Shown piece after piece: positions 24,422 to 32,482 of a stretch of 64,000 bases of DNA. The notes under the pieces are model-generated. The model ran no database searches and was not told the origin of the DNA. It saw only the letters and a program-made list of their open reading frames with translations. The stretch lies in NCBI GenBank assembly GCA_045578425.1, contig JAZNKF010000038.1, positions 8,605 to 72,604 of the forward strand, read 5' to 3'. Source of the DNA: RGIG3009 sp045578425 (GTDB lineage Bacteria; Bacillota; Clostridia; Oscillospirales; Acutalibacteraceae). The position numbers and the translations under genes are program-made. Within the stretch, counting starts at the first letter, position 1. The number at the start of each line of letters is the position of its first letter.

Positions 24422-24474
24422 AAAGACAGTTGTTAAAAGACCTCGGTGTCCTTTAATCATTGGCAGCAAAAAGC
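24402..24474 (-). promoter_or_regulatory. Predicted antiterminator helix of the aro leader
   Basis: Leader codons 23-26 (GCTTTTTGCTGC, 24463-24474) can form 12 continuous pairs, two of them G-U, with GCAGTGAAAAGC (24402-24413) of the terminator arm and loop. This would block the terminator when a ribosome stalls on the upstream Tyr/Phe codons. Confidence 0.75.
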
Positions 24475-24540
24475 ACTTCTACTTTTGTTAAAAAAGTAAA
24501 AGTAATACACGTATTGAGCTGCACAAATAATCGTTTTCAT
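24457..24540 (-). CDS. Tyr/Phe-rich leader peptide of the aromatic operon
   Basis: 27-residue open frame between the promoter and the aroF terminator. It starts ATG with AAGGTG six bases upstream and contains YVYYFYFF at residues 10-17, plus one later Phe, before TGA. Codons 10-17 read TAC-GTG-TAT-TAC-TTT-TAC-TTT-TTT: four Tyr and three Phe codons out of eight. This is the arrangement of pheL-type attenuators: shortage of charged tRNA-Tyr or tRNA-Phe stalls the ribosome and frees the downstream antiterminator strand. Such peptide attenuation is rarely reported in Firmicutes, which usually use T-boxes. The peptide itself probably has no other role. Confidence 0.88.
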   Translation of the reverse strand: MKTIICAAQYVYYFYFFNKSRSAFCCQ

Positions 24541-24559
24541 AAATAACACCTTGTCAGTT

Positions 24560-24588
24560 ATCGTAGCACATATTTTTTAGCTTGTCAA
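24560..24588 (-). promoter_or_regulatory. Aromatic operon promoter
   Basis: TTGACA (24583-24588), 17-bp spacer, TACGAT (24560-24565) with TG extended -10 (TGCTACGAT). It starts 9 bp after the preceding fusion gene with no terminator between. Confidence 0.88.
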
Positions 24589-24597
24589 CCACTTTTT

Positions 24598-27500
24598 TTA
24601 CCATTTCGGTAACACCACTTGATGGGCGCTCGTATCGGTAACCGAGTAGTAATGCCGCAAAATTTGCACGTAGGTCCAGCCTTCTTCGTTGGCATAGCCC
24701 ACGGCGCCCATTTGGCTGAGCCCCACGCCGTGACCGTAGCCTTGCGTGGTGATGGTGACGGTTTGGGTGGCGGCATCAAATTCGACGCGGAATGCATGGG
24801 AGCGAAGTCCCAAAATACTGCGCATTTGGTGACCGGTAATCACCTTTTTCTTTCCGTTCGCATCCAGATAATAGAAATTGGTTTGGTAAACGGCATTCCA
24901 TGCATCTCCCTCGCCCGCGCTGCCGTCACCGTCATACGACAAAGCGCGAAGCGGTAATACGGCATTGTCCGTGGTGAACTGCTCTTCCGGCATGGTGGCA
25001 TTGGCATCCTGCGCGGCAACCCACGCACGAACTTTTTCATACAAAGCGTCACGCGTTACTGTTACCGTATTGACAAAGCTGCCGGGGCCGCGGTATTTGG
25101 CATACGTCAGCGCATCGTCGTATTTGCTGACAACACTTTGCACATACGGCAGATTCGCTGTCCATACGCGGTGGCACGAAGAAGTATAGCCGCCCGATGC
25201 AGCAGAATACGGCGTGTAACAAAGCATTTGCGAAAAACTGCTCTTGCTCAAATCCAGCAACTTGACACCGACAACCTCACCGACGGCATCGTAAATCTTT
25301 TTGTCCGTTTTGTTGGAAAGATTGAGCGTTTTAAATGCATAGGGGTACGCGCTGCCACCCGCGCAATGCCGCAACATATACGTATACGAAGCCACGGCTT
25401 GCGCTTTTTGTGCTTCGGTGGAATTGACCATGGAACTGGCAGAACCCAGCTCCACTTTGACCACATGCGTTAAAACACGTTGAAGTTGTTCTTTGGTTTT
25501 AGGGCGAATCACACCGTTTTCGTCGGTGCAATCTGCCAAAGCTTCGTCCTTTGTGCCTGTGTTTTTGATTGCCAACAGTGACAAAAAGTCTTGTTCGGCA
25601 ATGGTACCTGCCACGGTACCTTGTACCGGTCCTATCGGGGGCGACGGCACATCAGGGGCTACCGTGGTGTTTGTCACAAAGGTCGTCGTGGATTGCGTGT
25701 TTTGAGTGCTTTGTTGCGTGGTGGTACCCCCTGCGGTTGTAACGGTATTTTGCGCCGTTGCCGCCGTGTTTTCCGTGGTGGCATCGGTTTTCTCTGCCGT
25801 TGCGGCAGTACCCGTCGTTTCCGTAGTGACCACCGTGGGGGAATCCGTTGTTGTTTCGGTGGTTGGTTTATCTTTTGTGGTGGTTGGCTTTTTGGTTGTC
25901 GACGTTGCATCCACCGTCGGTTTAGAAGAAGTGACAGGAGACGTTGTCGTGGTTGGGGGGATGGTTGTCAATGTTTCCTCGGTTTCTTGCGTTACCTCGG
26001 TTGTCGGCAAAGTGGTGGTTGTCGTTTCTTGCGTGGTGGTTGTGTTTTCGGGGTTTTCCAACCAACCTTTTGGCATATGAACGCTGCGATTCACCCGCGC
26101 TTTGGAAAGGTCGTTTGCGCGGTTTTCACCGGTACGCACCTTGCGTGCCGCCACCACTATACGCGCGCCTTCGTAACCGTAGTCAATCGGGGCAGTGAGC
26201 AATAATAAGCAGTCACCTTCTACCACGTCTACCGGTGTATCAAACAATGAGCGCATCCGAATTTGCGTGACGTGATACAGAAAATCTTCTTCGTCCTCAA
26301 ACGTGGCTTTGTCGTAATCAAATTCTTCTTTGTCGGTGTCGTCTACGAGCATAACCGCAAAAATCTTATAATGATTTTCTTGATAAAGGGTGCTCATATT
26401 CAGTGTGGCATGTTCCCGCAAAAAGTTCATTTGCGTATAGTTTGCCAATGCGGAGAACATTTGCCCGTCACCCGAATTATTGCCAAACACCGTGAGGGTT
26501 TGCGGGGTAAGTCCCGCTTCAAAGCGCACCCCACCGGCAACGTACGGTACCCCGTAAGAGGATGGTTTGCCGTAAAAATCGTGCGTTTGGTAGTAATCAA
26601 ACGACGGTTCTTCCATGACGGGATAGTTAATTCGCGTTCCCGCCACGGTAAGCCAACCGCGAATATCATCGTTGCCTTGATACAACGACATAAACTGCGT
26701 TAAAATTCCCGAGGGATAGTTCACCGAGGGGTTATCTGTCGGCTGGCTGTCGGTATAAATTGCCAACAAGTCGTTAAAACGTTTTTCGTTACGGTAGGGA
26801 ACATACACTTGTGTGTATATCAAAAACGCGGCGGCAATCAAAAGCACCAGTAGCGCAGACAACCATCGCCACAAAAGCGCACGGCGTTTTGCTCTGGAAA
26901 CTGTGGGCGCTACGGTACGTTCGACCGGCGGTAATTGTTCCCACAACTGTCCGCCCGCCATTACACCGGGTAAGGCTTCCAGATAACGGCGCACCATATC
27001 CAGTGCATACGACGTGGCAATGTGACGGATATGTTCACGGTCCTCGTCATTATGACCGGCTAAAATCTTTTTAACCCATACCCGCTTTTCGTCCGCCAGG
27101 GCAACGTATACCGTGCCGACGGCTTTGCCTTCGCTGGTTTCGGGTCCCGCGACACCGGTAATACCCACACCGATATCCGCGTTCCCCACCAAACGGGCAC
27201 CGTTTGCCATGGCACCGGCGGTTTCGGGAGAAACGGCGCCTTTCTCTTCTAAAATAATTTCGTCAACACCCAGTACTTGGTGTTTGATTTCTTTGGAATA
27301 GGCGGCAACACCGCATTCGAACACGCGTGAGGCACCCGAAACTTCGGTCAGTTTTCCCGAAAGGATGCCCGCGGTACACGATTCAGCGGTAGCAATCTTC
27401 ATGTTGTTTTCATCAAGCAGCGTTACCACGCGTTTGGACAAGTTGCCCGCATCCACACCGTACACGGCATTGCCTAAACGGTCACAAATTTCCGCAATAA

Positions 27501-28206
27501 TCGGTTTGCACATAGCATCTGCTTCTTCTTTGGTGGCGGCTTTGGCAGTAATGCGAACAATCACTTCCCCTTCTTTGGCATAGGGGGCTACGGTCGGATT
27601 GCTGTTTGCCATCAAATCTTGCAATCGTTCGCCAATAGCAGACTCGGCGATACCAAACACACCGACAATGTGCGAATAAATGGTGCCGCCCGAACACTGC
27701 GACAAATACGGGGCGACGTACTGAGTGAACATCAACGTCAGTTCATACGGAGGACCGGGAAGTAAAACGACGTGTTTGCCGTCTTTTTGCATGACACAAC
27801 CGGGCGCGGTGCCGCGGTCGTTGGGCAACACCAGACACCCTTGCGGTAACATCGCTTGTTTGCGGTTGTTTTCGGTGTATTCTTTGCCGGTACTGGCAAA
27901 GTATTCTTGAATGCGCCCTAAACTTTCTTCGTGCAGTTCTAACGGTAAGTCCAAAACTTCTGCCGCTACCTCACGCGTGATATCATCTTCTGTGGGACCT
28001 AAACCGCCCGTCAAGATAACCATGTCACAGCGGGACAGTGCGGTACGCAACGTTTGCTCCAAACGTTCTTTGTTATCGCCGACGGTGGATTGATACAAAA
28101 TATCAATCCCGTAAGCCGCCAATTCACGCGACAAAAACTGGCTGTTAGAATTGAGAATATCCCCTAAAAGCAGTTCGGTTCCGACCGAAATAATTTCCGC
28201 ATTCAT
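24598..28206 (-). CDS. CinA-pseudo-sortase B-SpoIID triple fusion protein
   Basis: One continuous 1202-residue frame. Residues 1-~250: CinA N-terminal MoaB-like domain (GTELLLGDILNSNSQFLS, TGGLGPTEDD). Residues ~255-412: CinA C-terminal nicotinamide-nucleotide amidase domain (TAESCTAG at 273-280, GITGVAGP). 443-465: one membrane helix. ~500-690: class B sortase fold, but the catalytic His is Asn576 (FGNNSGDGQMF) and the Cys is Ala672 (LLTAPI); Arg682 remains. 715-850: Thr-rich linker. ~865-1190: SpoIID/LytB-like domain ending YGHGVGLSQMGAVGYA. The fusion puts a cytosolic NAD-salvage enzyme and a cell-wall module on opposite sides of the membrane. Start ATG 28206 (AAGGTGGTG upstream). No good internal start at the junction. 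Confidence 0.85.
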   Translation of the reverse strand: MNAEIISVGTELLLGDILNSNSQFLSRELAAYGIDILYQSTVGDNKERLEQTLRTALSRCDMVILTGGLGPTEDDITREVAAEVLDLPLELHEESLGRIQEYFASTGKEYTENNRKQAMLPQGCLVLPNDRGTAPGCVMQKDGKHVVLLPGPPYELTLMFTQYVAPYLSQCSGGTIYSHIVGVFGIAESAIGERLQDLMANSNPTVAPYAKEGEVIVRITAKAATKEEADAMCKPIIAEICDRLGNAVYGVDAGNLSKRVVTLLDENNMKIATAESCTAGILSGKLTEVSGASRVFECGVAAYSKEIKHQVLGVDEIILEEKGAVSPETAGAMANGARLVGNADIGVGITGVAGPETSEGKAVGTVYVALADEKRVWVKKILAGHNDEDREHIRHIATSYALDMVRRYLEALPGVMAGGQLWEQLPPVERTVAPTVSRAKRRALLWRWLSALLVLLIAAAFLIYTQVYVPYRNEKRFNDLLAIYTDSQPTDNPSVNYPSGILTQFMSLYQGNDDIRGWLTVAGTRINYPVMEEPSFDYYQTHDFYGKPSSYGVPYVAGGVRFEAGLTPQTLTVFGNNSGDGQMFSALANYTQMNFLREHATLNMSTLYQENHYKIFAVMLVDDTDKEEFDYDKATFEDEEDFLYHVTQIRMRSLFDTPVDVVEGDCLLLLTAPIDYGYEGARIVVAARKVRTGENRANDLSKARVNRSVHMPKGWLENPENTTTTQETTTTTLPTTEVTQETEETLTTIPPTTTTSPVTSSKPTVDATSTTKKPTTTKDKPTTETTTDSPTVVTTETTGTAATAEKTDATTENTAATAQNTVTTAGGTTTQQSTQNTQSTTTFVTNTTVAPDVPSPPIGPVQGTVAGTIAEQDFLSLLAIKNTGTKDEALADCTDENGVIRPKTKEQLQRVLTHVVKVELGSASSMVNSTEAQKAQAVASYTYMLRHCAGGSAYPYAFKTLNLSNKTDKKIYDAVGEVVGVKLLDLSKSSFSQMLCYTPYSAASGGYTSSCHRVWTANLPYVQSVVSKYDDALTYAKYRGPGSFVNTVTVTRDALYEKVRAWVAAQDANATMPEEQFTTDNAVLPLRALSYDGDGSAGEGDAWNAVYQTNFYYLDANGKKKVITGHQMRSILGLRSHAFRVEFDAATQTVTITTQGYGHGVGLSQMGAVGYANEEGWTYVQILRHYYSVTDTSAHQVVLPKW
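25679..26063 (-). repeat. Thr-rich low-complexity linker coding region
   Basis: Encodes runs of TTTT, PTT, TTE and TTS (residues ~715-845 of the fusion). Typical of an exposed wall-spanning spacer and a possible O-glycosylation target. Composition is repetitive but without an exact repeat unit. Confidence 0.8.
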
Positions 28207-28222
28207 GGTTTTCACCACCTTG

Positions 28223-29389
28223 TTAGATTTTCCGATATCTGACACCGGCAATGGCTTCCTCTATGAGTTCGTCTACCGCGAGCGCCGCTTCTGCCGCTTG
28301 TAACTCCTCAATACGAGGGCGGGTACGCGGATGACGCGGGGTAAACACCGTACAGCAGTCCTCGTACGGTTGAATGGAAATGTCAAACGTATCGATACGC
28401 CGCGAAACGGCGATGATTTCTTCTTTATCCATGCCAATTACGGGGCGCAAAACGGGCAAATCGGCTACCGCGTCGGTACACACCAGCGCGGGCAGGGTTT
28501 GGCTGGCAACCTGCCCCACACTTTCGCCCGTAATCAGCGCCGAGCATTCGTTTTCTTGTGCCAAACGCGTGGCAATACGCATCATAAAACGGCGCATTAT
28601 CAAGGTGAACAGTTCTTCGGGGCAATGTTTGCCGATTTCTTCTTGAATATGGGTAAAAGGAACAATCGCAAGCGACATGTGCCCTGCGTATTCGCTGACC
28701 TTTTCGAGCAGGGAAACCACTTTCATTTCCGCGCGCTCGCTGGTGTACGGCGGAGACGCAAAATGAACACCGAAAAGCGAAATCCCGCGTTTTGCCATCA
28801 TGTAAGCCGCAACGGGGGAATCAATGCCGCCCGAAATCAAAATGGCGGCTTTTCCGCCCGTGCCCACCGGCATACCGCCCGCGCCTTGTTGCTGCGGGCC
28901 GTGAATGTAGGCACCAAAATCGCGCACCTCTACCCAAACGGTCACCTCAGGCGTGTGAACGTCCACCGTCAAGTGCGGAAACGCGCTTAATACAGCACCG
29001 CCTACCTCGGCACAAATTTGCGGAGAAGTCAGCGGGAATTGCTTGTCGGCGCGTTTGGCTTCCACCTTGAACGTGCGTGCGGCTTGCAACGACGGTGCCA
29101 AATATTCGGCTGCGGCGGCTTTGATGGCTTCTAAATCTTTTTCGACCACACAGGCGCGGGAAAATGCCGAAATACCAAACACCTTGGCAACACAGTCGCT
29201 CACCGTATCCCAATCCGTTACCTCGTCGCGCGGTTCAATATACACGGTGGATTGCGCTTTACGGAACGTAAAGTTCCCTACTGCACGCAAGCGATGACGC
29301 AAATTTTTCAGCAATACTTCTTCAAACGTACTGCGGTTTAAGCCTTTGAGCGCCAGCTCACCGTTTTTTATCAAAATAATTTCGTTCAT
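28223..29389 (-). CDS. thiI: tRNA 4-thiouridine synthase ThiI
   Basis: Adenylates U8 of tRNA and inserts sulfur to make s4U. 388 residues: ferredoxin-like domain and THUMP at the N terminus (to ~165), then a PP-loop ATPase with SGGIDS at 186-191 and GESVGQVASQT. There is no C-terminal rhodanese domain, as in Bacillus-type ThiI, where a dedicated cysteine desulfurase hands over sulfur; a NifS-type gene two genes upstream in the same operon fits that role. 16 bp before the CinA fusion. Confidence 0.93.
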   Translation of the reverse strand: MNEIILIKNGELALKGLNRSTFEEVLLKNLRHRLRAVGNFTFRKAQSTVYIEPRDEVTDWDTVSDCVAKVFGISAFSRACVVEKDLEAIKAAAAEYLAPSLQAARTFKVEAKRADKQFPLTSPQICAEVGGAVLSAFPHLTVDVHTPEVTVWVEVRDFGAYIHGPQQQGAGGMPVGTGGKAAILISGGIDSPVAAYMMAKRGISLFGVHFASPPYTSERAEMKVVSLLEKVSEYAGHMSLAIVPFTHIQEEIGKHCPEELFTLIMRRFMMRIATRLAQENECSALITGESVGQVASQTLPALVCTDAVADLPVLRPVIGMDKEEIIAVSRRIDTFDISIQPYEDCCTVFTPRHPRTRPRIEELQAAEAALAVDELIEEAIAGVRYRKI

Positions 29390-29456
29390 TTATTTTATCC
29401 TCACACTTTTAACTCAACTTTTTTCGCTGTGCATCTTTGCAAAGCAAAGATACACT

Positions 29457-30449
29457 TTAACGGTATTCTTCCGGCAATTCGTTTTTGGTGGCGATATACC
29501 ACATTTTCGGCATTAACACATCATCGTTGCGAATGGTTTTGGTGGTATCCACCGCGGGGTCTTCCCCTTCGCGCACGCGGCGCGCGACAATGACGGTGCG
29601 CGCATCGGTCAATTTGGTTTCGCGTTTGTTCGAGCAAGTAGAAAGCGTGATAATTTCGTCGGTTTTTTGGATATCCACGTCGCCAAAATCAAACAGCGAA
29701 CGACGGCGAATTTGGTCGGTAAACTCCAAAAACGAATCGTCGGTGAATTTGGTACGCAGGTAGTTGAACATTTTTTCTTCTTTGTTTGCCGCGTTGATAA
29801 TCATGACGGCAAACACTTTATACGTCCGTTGTTCCCCATACCATGTATCCAGCGTGAGCGTTGTCAGGCGGCGCGCATAATCCACGTTGCCCGCTGCGAG
29901 CAGATTGAAACGAGAAAACATAAGACCGCTGTTTAAGTTATGACCGTAAATAATCAGGTTACGGTTGGTCGCATCCGCCGACAAGTCGTTACGGTAGTCA
30001 AAATACAACGTTCCCGCTTTTTCGGGTTGTTTGAGAAAGTTTTTGTTAAGGTAGAAATCGTTATCCCCCGTTTGCACCACGGGATTATCGATGGCGCCAT
30101 TGAATAAATCGTCCCCCGTGGTGGCAAAGGTAAGCCATGCCTTGATATCTTGATTGCGGCGGTACAGAGAATAAAAGGAAGGGTCCATTTTTTCGGGATA
30201 AACGACAGGTTCTTCCTCTTCTTTTGGGGGGTGCGGTATCTCGTTTTGTTCGGTATGATACCAATCCTGCGCTTGCTGCGTGATTTTTTGTGTGTGATAC
30301 GGTTGCAACAGCAAATCGTCAATCAAATACCCCGCACAACCGATAAACACCGTCAGTGAGAGCAAAAACGCCAGTTTACGAACCCATTCGCGTTTGCTGT
30401 CACCTTTGACGGGGATAATGGTTTTGAAAAATGAGAAAAACTTGTTCAT
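29457..30449 (-). CDS. srtB: Class B sortase
   Basis: 330-residue membrane-anchored transpeptidase. N-terminal signal anchor ~27-47, then the sortase B fold with catalytic His170 (IIYGHNLNSGLMF), Cys272 (ITLSTCSN) and Arg284 (DARTVIVARRV) all present. It would attach surface proteins to peptidoglycan or act in pilus assembly; no sorting-signal substrate is visible in the window. It lies 4 bp after nifS in an operon with thiI and the CinA fusion, which carries a catalytically dead relative of this same fold. Confidence 0.92.
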   Translation of the reverse strand: MNKFFSFFKTIIPVKGDSKREWVRKLAFLLSLTVFIGCAGYLIDDLLLQPYHTQKITQQAQDWYHTEQNEIPHPPKEEEEPVVYPEKMDPSFYSLYRRNQDIKAWLTFATTGDDLFNGAIDNPVVQTGDNDFYLNKNFLKQPEKAGTLYFDYRNDLSADATNRNLIIYGHNLNSGLMFSRFNLLAAGNVDYARRLTTLTLDTWYGEQRTYKVFAVMIINAANKEEKMFNYLRTKFTDDSFLEFTDQIRRRSLFDFGDVDIQKTDEIITLSTCSNKRETKLTDARTVIVARRVREGEDPAVDTTKTIRNDDVLMPKMWYIATKNELPEEYR

Positions 30450-30453
30450 CCGT

Positions 30454-31584
30454 TTATTTTCTCCTTTGTAACGTGGCAGCGGCTTCTTTCAATGCTGCTG
30501 CCAAGGCGTGTATCTCCTCTTCGGTATTGTGATACGAAAAACTGATACGCAGGGAACTGTCAATTTCCCGTTCGGGCAATCCCAAGGCAGTCAGTACGGG
30601 ACTGTGCTTACCTTTGGAACACGCTGACCCGCCCGAAACAAAAATCCCGCGCGATGCCAAAAAATGCACCAGCGTTTCACTGCGAAAACCCACGAGCGAA
30701 AAGTTGACAATGTACGGCACGGCATTTGCGGGCAAATGCAAACGCACGTCGGGCAACGTTTTCAGTTCTGAAAGCAAAGCTTCACGCAACTGCGTGTAGT
30801 GTTTTTCTTGTTCGGCAAAGGGAGCGATTTGTGCCGCGGCGGCGCCGAAACCGACAATGGCGGGAACCGGCTCGGTGCCCGAACGCAACCCTTGTTCTTG
30901 CCCGCCGCCGAGTATGCGGGGCAACAAACGGACACCTTTGCGGATATACAGCGCCCCTACCCCTTTGGGGCCGTGCAGTTTGTGACCGCTGACGGACAGC
31001 AAATCCACGCCCCACCGCTCGGCAAACAACGGCAGTTTGCCCGCCGCTTGCACGCAATCGGTATGAAACAGTGCCCCCGGTGCGATACGCTTTACCTGCG
31101 CTGCCATGGCGGGGATATCAAAACGAGCGCCCGTTTCGTTATTAACTGCCATGATGCTGACGAGTGTGGTATCGGCACTGCACGCATTGGCGACTTGTTC
31201 GGGTGTGATGATACCCTCTTCGTTTGGAATGAGGCGCACAACCGACCAACCTTGTTTTTCGAGTTCGTCAAAACAGGCGGCAACCGAGGGATGTTCGACA
31301 GCGGTGGTGACCGCCACGTGAGGACGGCGGTTTTTTGCCGCCGCACCGCCCAAGATTGCCAAATTATTCGCCTCGGTGCCGCTGCCGGTAAAAACCACTT
31401 GGTCAGCCGAAGCGCCGATTAACTTAGCAACGGCTTGCCGTGCCGTGGTGACGGCAGATTCCGCCTTGACACCCAAGGTGTGTAAAGAAGAGGGGTTGCC
31501 GTATTCTTGTGTCATCACTTGTACCATTGCCTCGGCTACCGACGGCAAAACGGCGGTGGTGGCACTGTTATCCAAATAAATCAC
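30454..31584 (-). CDS. nifS: Cysteine desulfurase (NifS/IscS family)
   Basis: PLP enzyme releasing sulfur from Cys as an enzyme persulfide. 376 residues from a GTG start at 31584, chosen for GGGGGAG six bases upstream and the canonical IYLDNSATT N terminus. PLP lysine in SVSGHKLHGPKG; persulfide cysteine in SGGSACSKGKHS. Operon partner of thiI and divergent from sufCB, so it can serve both thio-tRNA and Fe-S assembly. No SufU or IscU scaffold gene is nearby. Confidence 0.94.
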   Translation of the reverse strand: MIYLDNSATTAVLPSVAEAMVQVMTQEYGNPSSLHTLGVKAESAVTTARQAVAKLIGASADQVVFTGSGTEANNLAILGGAAAKNRRPHVAVTTAVEHPSVAACFDELEKQGWSVVRLIPNEEGIITPEQVANACSADTTLVSIMAVNNETGARFDIPAMAAQVKRIAPGALFHTDCVQAAGKLPLFAERWGVDLLSVSGHKLHGPKGVGALYIRKGVRLLPRILGGGQEQGLRSGTEPVPAIVGFGAAAAQIAPFAEQEKHYTQLREALLSELKTLPDVRLHLPANAVPYIVNFSLVGFRSETLVHFLASRGIFVSGGSACSKGKHSPVLTALGLPEREIDSSLRISFSYHNTEEEIHALAAALKEAAATLQRRK

Positions 31585-31615
31585 GGCATACTCCCCCTTA
31601 TAATAACTAATAGAC

Positions 31616-31644
31616 AGTATAGCATACTTTTTGCAAAGATACAA
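31616..31644 (-). promoter_or_regulatory. nifS operon promoter
   Basis: TTGTAT (31639-31644), 17-bp spacer, TATACT (31616-31621) with TG extended -10. The GCTATACTGTCT core is identical to that of the nfnAB promoter. Confidence 0.8.
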
Positions 31645-31714
31645 GTCTTTGCCAATGTGGCAAATTACGGAACCGACATTTTTTGTTTTTTACTCTTTTA
31701 ATTTGTAAAAAAAC

Positions 31715-31724
31715 GTGATACAAT
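31715..31724 (+). promoter_or_regulatory. Extended -10 of the sufCB promoter
   Basis: TGATACAAT (TACAAT at 31719-31724) about 30 bp upstream of sufC. The -35 region TTTTAA is weak, so the extended -10 likely carries recognition. Confidence 0.5.
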
Positions 31725-31753
31725 AGTACCATCTGCAAAAACGGAGGACAAGC

Positions 31754-32479
31754 ATGTTAGAACTGAAACACATTGATTACACCGTCACGGCCGATGACGG
31801 GCAAAAAGATATTTTAAAAGACGTGAATCTCACGATTGACGAACGGTTTGTGGCTATTACCGGTCCCAACGGCGGCGGTAAATCTACCCTTGCCAAGGTG
31901 ATTGCAGGGATTTTGACACCGACAAACGGTTCGATTTTGCTCGACGGCGAGGATATTACCGCGCTTTCCATTACCGAACGCGCCAACCGCGGCATTAGTT
32001 TTGCGTTTCAGCAACCTGTCCGTTTTAAGGGCATTACGGTGCGCGATTTGTTGTCGCTTGCCGCGGGCAAGAAAATGTCGGTGACCGAAGCGTGCGCCTA
32101 TTTGTCCGAAGTGGGGTTGTGCGCCAAGGATTACATCAACCGCGAAATCAACGCCAGTTTATCGGGCGGCGAACTCAAACGCATTGAAATTGCCACCGTG
32201 ATGGTGCGGGGAACGCGCGTGACGGTGTTTGACGAGCCTGAGGCGGGCATTGATTTGTGGAGTTTTCAAAACCTCATTCGCGTGTTTGAAAACATGCACG
32301 AAAAAGAGGGCGGTTCCATTCTGATAATTTCGCACCAAGAACGCATTTTGAACATTGCGGATAAAATCGTGGTGATTGCGGGCGGCGAAATTACCGACGT
32401 TGGCACACCCGCCACCATTTTGCCGCGACTTTTGGACAAAGCAGGAACTTGCCAAGCGTTAACAGAAAAGTTGGTGTAA
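31754..32479 (+). CDS. sufC: SufC ABC-type ATPase of Fe-S assembly
   Basis: Soluble ABC ATPase that drives the SUF scaffold. 241 residues: Walker A GPNGGGKST at 37-45, a Q-loop in FAFQQPVRFKG, signature LSGGELKRIEIA, Walker B VTVFDEPEAGID and a switch His in ISHQERIL. GGAGG precedes the ATG. Followed 3 bp later by the single SufB-like gene. Divergent from the nifS operon. Confidence 0.95.
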   Translation: MLELKHIDYTVTADDGQKDILKDVNLTIDERFVAITGPNGGGKSTLAKVIAGILTPTNGSILLDGEDITALSITERANRGISFAFQQPVRFKGITVRDLLSLAAGKKMSVTEACAYLSEVGLCAKDYINREINASLSGGELKRIEIATVMVRGTRVTVFDEPEAGIDLWSFQNLIRVFENMHEKEGGSILIISHQERILNIADKIVVIAGGEITDVGTPATILPRLLDKAGTCQALTEKLV

Positions 32480-32482
32480 ACG

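Noticed and set aside
25679..26063. Possible CRISPR or tandem repeat
   Set aside because: It is a degenerate Thr/Pro/Ser codon repeat inside the fusion gene with no fixed repeat and spacer lengths.
26920..26970. Separate start codon splitting CinA from the sortase-like part
   Set aside because: An in-frame ATG exists in the junction (LPGVMAGGQ) but lacks a ribosome binding site and no stop precedes it.
29433..29451. ATCTTTGC/GCAAAGAT hairpin upstream of thiI as a terminator
   Set aside because: The minus strand after it is A-rich rather than T-rich, so it would not terminate the srtB-thiI transcript.
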